NCBI GenBank assembly: GCA_948744995.1
Contig: CAPZCD010000004.1
Coordinates: 25,785-33,140 of the forward strand
Reading direction: 5' to 3'
DNA: 7,356 nt
DNA from: an uncultured Rickettsiales bacterium
Lineage (GTDB): Bacteria > Pseudomonadota > Alphaproteobacteria > Rickettsiales > UBA1997
Shown here: positions 6,877-7,356 of the stretch, in pieces
How positions within the stretch are numbered: the stretch's first letter is position 1
How the letters are laid out: every line of letters begins with the position of its first letter
Translations under genes and position numbers: made by a program
The notes under the pieces: generated by a model
What the model saw: only the letters and a program-made list of their open reading frames with translations
Told to the model about the DNA's origin: nothing
Database searches by the model: none

Positions 6877-7013
6877 ATTGCTAAACAAACTATTATTTTT
6901 ATGAAAGATACTATATTCTATCTGTTATGGTAGTATAAAAAAGTTTGGGGTAAAAAACTTTGAGAGAATAGGGGGCTATGGTATAAAGGAGTTGAATAAA
7001 TTTTGATAAATAG

Positions 7014-7053
7014 TGATATTTGTAGAAATATAAAATTTAATCAACAAATATCA
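7014..7053. repeat. 10-bp inverted repeat
   Basis: TGATATTTGT (7014-7023) and ACAAATATCA (7044-7053) are exact inverted copies with a 20-base AT-rich loop. It could be a transcript hairpin or a pair of binding sites. There is no adjacent T tract strong enough to call it a terminator. Confidence 0.5.
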
Positions 7054-7145
7054 ATTTGTACTAATTTTTATATATATTGTTTTTGCAATTAAAGTTAAAG
7101 CTATAGTTTAGAAAGCTATAATGACATACTACGCTTTATAAGTTC

Positions 7146-7268
7146 TTTTAGACTTCTGTATAAAACAAATGATAATTATCCATAAATTTATAATATATAG
7201 TGTTAATAGTGCTATTATTGACTATAATATGTCAAATATATCGATAGTTTTACATAAAAAGTCTAAAA
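7146..7268. repeat. Long imperfect palindrome, possible small palindromic or MITE-like element
   Basis: The outer arms TTTTAGACTT (7146-7155) and AAGTCTAAAA (7259-7268) match exactly. Moving inward, TAAAAC (7161-7166) pairs with GTTTTA (7247-7252), 7177-7189 pairs imperfectly with 7234-7246, TATAGT (7196-7201) pairs with ACTATA (7221-7226), and TAATAG (7204-7209) pairs with CTATTA (7212-7217) around a two-base centre. The 5' arm carries about ten extra bases (7167-7176). This resembles the short palindromic elements known from Rickettsia in size and shape, though I cannot assign it to a family. Confidence 0.5.
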
Positions 7269-7312
7269 ACGAATTAATGGATGTAACACTGCTATATCCT
7301 AGGGACATCTCT

Positions 7313-7356
7313 CTATTTCTTGATTACCTCAATTGATCCCATAATCACCATAATAG
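7313..7356 (-). CDS. Possible C-terminal end of a gene entering from the right
   Basis: One minus-strand frame is open from the window edge to a TAG at 7313-7315, giving a short tail ending MGSIEVIKK. A second minus-strand frame also stays open for eight codons before a TGA, so the choice is weak. Fourteen codons cannot identify a product. Listed only because the window edge may cut a gene here. Confidence 0.2.
   Translation of the reverse strand, partial: IMVIMGSIEVIKK

Larger units (their letters stand above)
6877..7312. other. Gene-free AT-rich region with inverted repeats
   Basis: No reading frame here is long enough or has start signals good enough to call. AAGGAG at about 6986-6991 looks like a ribosome site, but the frames after it stop quickly. 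Structures seen are a 7-bp hairpin AAAGTTT/AAACTTT (6940-6946, 6955-6961), a 10-bp inverted repeat (7014-7053), a 9-bp direct repeat AAAGCTATA (7097-7105 and 7112-7120) and a long palindrome (7146-7268). It includes the upstream region of the portal gene, where I find no convincing promoter. It may hold the worn remains of genes or a mobile element. Confidence 0.6.

Noticed and set aside
6886..6888. TTG as start of the portal gene
   Set aside because: No ribosome site, and an ATG four codons on gives a typical portal N-terminus; kept only as an alternative.
1..7356. CRISPR array, rRNA or riboswitch
   Set aside because: No regularly spaced repeats, rRNA segments or recognisable riboswitch cores were found on either strand.

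Overview
The window is strongly AT-rich (roughly 30% GC judged by eye). It carries a VirB6-family type IV secretion gene, a tRNA-Leu, a secreted protein with a eukaryote-style Myb domain, and an isolated phage/GTA-type portal gene. The long VirB6 protein with a large non-membrane domain, the lone portal gene, the low GC and the eukaryotic-type domain together suggest an intracellular alphaproteobacterium of the Rickettsiales type, probably living in a protist or other eukaryotic host. This assignment is inferred from gene content, not from a database match.

Layout. Bases 1-3466 (minus) hold most of a VirB6-like inner-membrane channel protein, cut off by the left edge after 1155 codons. Only 25 nt upstream, on the same strand, is tRNA-Leu(UAA) at 3492-3577, with a plausible promoter at 3596-3624. 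Bases 3578-3932 are a divergent intergenic region with a near-consensus plus-strand promoter (3838-3865), an 11-bp direct repeat on either side of it, and an 8-bp-arm palindrome in the leader. This drives the gene at 3933-5489 (plus, 518 aa). It encodes a signal peptide, a Pro-Thr repeat, two Myb repeats, a basic SV40-like nuclear localisation motif, a long Gln/Asn/Pro-rich region, and a C-terminus with repeated acidic-hydrophobic motifs. A 13-bp stem-loop (5521-5557) separates it from a convergent HK97-family portal gene (5704-6876, minus). Bases 6877-7312 hold no convincing gene but contain inverted repeats, including an imperfect palindrome of about 120 bp. A minus-strand reading frame may enter at the right edge.

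The most interesting object is the Myb-domain gene. Its parts are those expected of an exported, nucleus-targeted transcription factor (a nucleomodulin): export signal, sequence-specific eukaryotic DNA-binding domain, nuclear localisation motif, and repeats resembling acidic activation motifs. It lies next to a secretion-machine gene. Whether that machine, Sec plus an outer-membrane channel, or neither carries it to a host cannot be decided from sequence alone.
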